The notes below the pieces were generated by a model. That model was not told where the DNA came from, ran no database searches, and saw only the letters and a list, made by a program, of their open reading frames with translations. A DNA stretch of 64,000 nt from Mesocentrotus franciscanus (lineage: Eukaryota > Echinodermata > Echinoidea > Camarodonta > Strongylocentrotidae), in assembly GCA_037976565.1 (NCBI GenBank), contig CP137669.1, forward strand, positions 35,614,912 through 35,678,911, in the 5' to 3' direction. A program made the position numbers and the translations under genes. How positions within the stretch are numbered: position 1 is the stretch's first letter; each line of letters begins with the position of its first letter. This document shows positions 59,961-64,000 of this stretch, piece by piece.

Positions 59961-60148
59961 TTTTACTTGACTGCTAAGAAAGCATAAATGCTTGTTAGTA
60001 AGCAACCAGAGGACTGACAGGACCTCTCCGAGGGACCTGGTAATGAGGATTAATGCCTTACCAAAGGGCACTAGCGCATCGACTTGGTTTCGAACCTGGG
60101 TCACCGGATTACGAGACCACTGCTCTACCAACTGAGCTATCGCGTACC
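59961..60148 (-). mobile_element. SINE family A, full copy with tRNA-Thr-like head
   Basis: On the minus strand it begins GGTACGCGATAGCTCAGTTG and contains GTGGTCTCGTAATCCGG (CGT anticodon position) and CAGGTTCGAAACC (B-box). The acceptor stem is not closed. The body TTTGGTAAGGCATTAATCCTC and the AGCATTTATGCTTTCTTAG tail match the copies at 5099 and 57433. This is the best copy from which to define the family. Confidence 0.85.
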
Positions 60149-61462
60149 AAGTTGGGTACTTTATCACACAGATTTTAAGGCCTGTATTCTTTTAAATTTA
60201 AACCCAACCCTGGGCTTAAGTTAGTGTTCAAAATCAGGTTTAACAAAAGAGGTTTGATTTTCTTTGCTTGACATGATCTTTGAATTGACATGATGTCAAT
60301 TCATTATGGAATAACTGACATCTAGTATGGCAAAAGTTGAAGGATTGGGTCAGTTTAACATAAAAACAATACACCATTTCCTCTTTCCCCGGCACTGTTT
60401 AATTTGAGATGCTAATTTCACAGTTGAGCAATATGAGCGCAAGAGCCAAAGTGCATTCATGCTGATACATTTTTAGATGTGCAAAACTATAGAACAAAAG
60501 AATTACACTTGTGCAATTAAGCAGTCATAATGCTGCATATATTTACTAATACAAGTAGTTCCTTACATGATAGCTTCAAACTAATATATAATATAGAGTT
60601 TGTCTTATACATGTATTGCCATTTACTGTCTGTTGTTTGATTTGACCATACATGTACTACAAAGATAAAAACATAAATTAATCTGAGCTTGAATACAAAA
60701 TTTAAAGAAAAGTACTCTGTAACATATAAACCATTGCGTTTACAAGATATAGCATTCAACAGTTTTCAGGGAATATAAAATAACAAAATAACAAATGCAT
60801 AGCAGCTAAAATGAAAAATTCAGCAGTTCATCATTGTCACATAGATTGGTGAATACAATAAGAAACTAGAAATTTGTAGGATTACTATTCAAATTATACT
60901 TTATAGGTTTCTATAAAGGCACACAGAAACATTGCCACAATTGAACAAAATTAAACTGAAAAATAAGGCATTTTTGTGCACCATCTTCCTCCTTTTTGTG
61001 ATAAAGCATGCTCTATTTTTCAAAACATTACCAAAATAATGAAAATTTGAAAACATTCAAAATAGCATATATATCGTAAATTGTATGTACAGGTATTTCA
61101 TAGTCATATTTATAACCTACATGTATTTACATTTAGCTAATAGTGATATTCAAGAAAACACATCTTAACCAGATACATATACAACTACAGGGTATCTAAC
61201 AAAGCAATATAAGAAAGGAAATTAACTTCCTTTTTATCATTTCATAATTCATTAAAATCTGTATTTCAAGTCATTCGGAATTGGTAGATGTACACAGGGC
61301 TATTGGCAGTGAATAGTGAGTTGTTGATCATGCAAAAAATGGGGGATTTTAGGAAATACCAAAAAGTAAAATAAAATTCTTATCATCAAGGGAAATAAAG
61401 ATGTCCCATGCATTTAACAGAGTTTACCAGAATAGTAAACAGAAATTGATATAAAATGATCA

Positions 61463-61600
61463 GCGCCCTGTTTCATAAAACTTGTAAATGCTAAAATTCT
61501 ATGACAAATTAGCTCTCAACCAATCAGATACCATGATTTCAGTAGCTTATAACAGTTATTGAAACTTTGTTATTGATAAAAAGTTTTATGAAACGGCCCA
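61463..61600. mobile_element. Foldback MITE, distant member of family D
   Basis: GCGCCCTGTTTCATAAAAC and GTTTTATGAAACGGCCC are inverse ends. The interior has AACCAATCAGATACCATGAT and AGCTTATAACAG, echoing the two closer copies. Confidence 0.7.
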
Positions 61601-63299
61601 GATTACTCAATATTCTTGTATGCCAATGCTGGAGTCAATAGAGCCCATGACAATTTCAATTAATTTCTATTAACCATTCCAGTAAACTGATACACATGTC
61701 TAGTAATCATCCTTCGAGTTGAGCATAGTCGGTGCATTCCACTTGCACAAAGAGTAACGGTAAGAAAATATATGTACCTGCCAAGGACCCTGCATATATA
61801 TGGTTACCTTTTTTAATCATTATAAAGGGATTATTACTGTTTTACCACAGGATGAAGTAATTTCAATCATACATTTACAAGTAGTTCATCCGATACATTT
61901 TGTACTTTTCGTTGCAAGGAAAATCACGCTATGAAAGTCACACAAGATCATGTCGACAATATACTGGTAGATGCATTTGCGAACAACACATATTCTTCTA
62001 CTCTGAGCAGGCCATATAATATATTTCTTATTTACAACATTATATATTCTTCAGAATACTTATTATAACATGGATGACCTGTATACAAATAAAAGTGTAA
62101 TAACATAATGATCTTCCCTAATAATATAAGAAAGTGTAATAACCTTTTGATCATTTTTAATACTAAAGAGTGTGAGGAGCAGAGTAAAGGATGTGACGAC
62201 TCTTCAAAACTACTACTGACACATGGACATCTATCAACATGAAACATCACTACCAAACCAACAAATCCTAGTGCCACCTTTCATCTCTATTTCAAAATTT
62301 GTGAGAGGAAACTCAACTTATCACAAATTTTCAGTCGTAAAAACCTAGACTTATGGTATGGCAGTCAATCCATTTTTGTCTGATTCCATAGAGCTCCTGT
62401 TCATCATAATTCATCTTATATAGAAAGAGAAATATAATCATGACAGGCCTACTCTTAAAAAAGCTTGGAATTGTATGAAGCTCCAAACAAAACCAAAACC
62501 AAGTCTACTCCACAGAAGAATGCTCACAGCCGATGCCAAGTGGCATAACCTAGATATTAATCTACACTTGAGATTCACGTGAACAAATATGGTAAGGAAA
62601 TAATTCATTTGATATCACACTCTTTGTATTTGTTCACAGAATATTGACTAGAAAATAGTAACCAGCTTCTTGTATTATTAAAGTACTTAATTATGAAATG
62701 TAGACTATTCTAATGGGTCCTCTCTCTCTCTCTGTGTAATATCAGGACTGTATTGCATGAAACGCATAAAAGTACTGCACAAAAACCTATCAAAAGTCTA
62801 CAAACGAAAATTCTATTTGTTTTATGAACTCTACAAAAGCTGGGACATTGAGCTTTCACATTCACATTCATACGCATTGTTAGATTTGGCCAAACATGGA
62901 CAAAACTAACATGTGCTACATTAACATGGAAATTTATCAATTTATTACTATTCCAGTGCCGGTTATGACTTTCAGTCGTGCAACATTGGTATTTTATATA
63001 TAAATATCTACTGAGTTGTTTAATGTAATAATGTTTAACCTAAATATGTATTTTCTTCACTCCAGGCATGGTTTATACTGATAATTGGCAGTATTTTACC
63101 AAGTGCCAAGAATCAACAAGTGGCAAAGAGTTCGGAAGATAATGAAAACCATGATCTACTATCTTTGTTGAATATCGGGACAACATATCTACAGTACAGA
63201 TATCAAAATAATATTCCATGTCAATATGTACCTCCCACTAGGCATGAGCCTTCATGACAAAAACAAGAACAGAAGGGTTTCCAATCACTTATCTAACTG

Positions 63300-63500
63300 C
63301 ATCATCATATTACAGCTCTTTGCAATATCCTACATCAGTGTTTTACAAAGTGTTCACCATTCAGAAACACAGACATGGGGGTATGATCCTGGACAGAATG
63401 GAATGGTGTCAAAGCGCTTCTCTCACTATCATCATCATACTGCAGCTCTGCAGTATCCTGTATCTGTGTACAACAAAGGTTCACCATTCAACAAACTGTT
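63300..63500. repeat. Diverged direct repeat
   Basis: ATCATCATATTACAGCTCTT and ATCATCATACTGCAGCTCTG begin two similar stretches about 125 bases apart, each continuing to a TTCACCATTCA motif. Non-coding as far as I can see. Confidence 0.6.
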
Positions 63501-63690
63501 TCCAATAATTCTCCTGTAGGTTTCTGAGTTGGTCACGGGGTGAACATGGTCTACAAAATAAAGATCATCTCTCTCTCCTCCATTGCAATGCTCTGCAATA
63601 ATCTATAGAGTTTATATTTACAGTTGATATTCTTGCAGGGATGTGTTTCACAAATGTTCCTGTGCTTGGGGACAATGGCCATCGGTCTTC

Positions 63691-63744
63691 TTAAGGGCTT
63701 GGGAGCTCTTGACGATCCTTGGCTTCATTCAGAAGTTTGGAAGC
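63691..63744 (-). CDS. Possible terminal exon of an unidentified minus-strand gene
   Basis: On the minus strand a T-rich stretch ends in ATCAACAG, after which a frame reads ASKLLNEAKDRQELPSP and stops at 63691-63693. The peptide is charged and helix-like, as many C-termini are. I cannot assign a family, and 17 residues are weak evidence. The rest of the gene would lie right of this window. Confidence 0.22.
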   Translation of the reverse strand, partial: ASKLLNEAKDRQELPSP

Positions 63745-64000
63745 CTGTTGATCAAACAATCACAAACATAAACTTCAGTCAAAAAATAGTTTTCCATCCC
63801 GAGACAAGTACTTAGACATTAATAGGAATAAGTTCAATGACACATCCAAGAGGTATTTACCTGTGATAGTTTTAATGTCTATGAATATACTGGCAGACAG
63901 AAGTTTAATAGCTTCAAGTACACGTATGAGCAAGGTGTCTCAAATATAGATATCAAAACTTTTGGATGTGTTATAGAACATATTCCTCATACCGGTAATT

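Larger units (their letters stand above)
58331..63690. other. AT-rich intergenic or 3' UTR-like DNA
   Basis: No coding text with splice support. Its uniform AT-rich, weakly repetitive character would fit the long 3' UTR of a minus-strand gene ending at 63691, but it could be plain intergenic DNA. Repeats inside are listed separately. Confidence 0.4.

Noticed and set aside
60085..60150. A tRNA-Thr gene
   Set aside because: A- and B-boxes are good, but the acceptor stem does not pair and a SINE body follows directly.

Overview
The window is nuclear DNA from an animal. The genes are split by many spliceosomal introns, base composition is AT-rich, and microsatellites, hairpin (foldback) transposons, tRNA-derived SINEs and a CR1-like LINE are abundant. 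Protein similarity, remembered and not searched, and the repeat character suggest a deuterostome marine invertebrate, most likely an echinoderm such as a sea urchin. I cannot name the species.

Four genes are supported. (1) SETD3, the actin-histidine methyltransferase, lies on the minus strand with 13 coding exons between 17047 and 4286. All exons join in phase except for one missing base in exon 10. A TATA-less promoter with an ETS-type site probably lies near 17.93-18.03 kb. (2) The last two exons of a COX7A-family gene, best matched to COX7A2L (SCAF1), lie on the minus strand at 28118-27343; its first exon was not found. (3) DDX28, the mitochondrial DEAD-box RNA helicase, lies on the plus strand with 13 coding exons between 33605 and 56465. 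Its last intron is about 12.3 kb and appears to use a GC-AG donor. (4) Nested antisense in that intron is a single-exon gene (50125-49052) for a two-Ig-domain type I membrane protein that I do not recognise. Duplicated upstream splice donors near 52.29 and 55.04 kb may belong to it.

Layout: 1-4.2 kb is intergenic DNA with small hairpin elements and the SETD3 3' UTR. SETD3 occupies 4.3-18 kb. Two tandem copies of a long-inverted-repeat (foldback) element fill 18.03-21.53 kb, directly upstream of SETD3. Repeats and GA microsatellites fill 21.6-26 kb. The COX7A2L-like exons are at 27.3-28.1 kb. A LINE whose 5' half is inverted, as twin priming produces, is at 29.05-30.54 kb. A promoter-like region with YY1-type and E-box motifs is at 31.2-32.3 kb. 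DDX28 and its nested gene run from 33.6 to 56.5 kb. The rest (56.5-64 kb) is AT-rich, UTR-like DNA with SINEs, a G-quadruplex run and possibly the last exon of another minus-strand gene.

The genes do not form a pathway. COX7A2L and DDX28 both serve mitochondria (respiratory-chain organisation and mitoribosome assembly) and are divergently arranged about 5.5 kb apart, so their 5' ends may share a promoter region. The most unusual features are the nested Ig receptor with its duplicated upstream region, the foldback pair beside the SETD3 promoter, the decayed duplicate exons inside both SETD3 and DDX28, and the twin-primed LINE.
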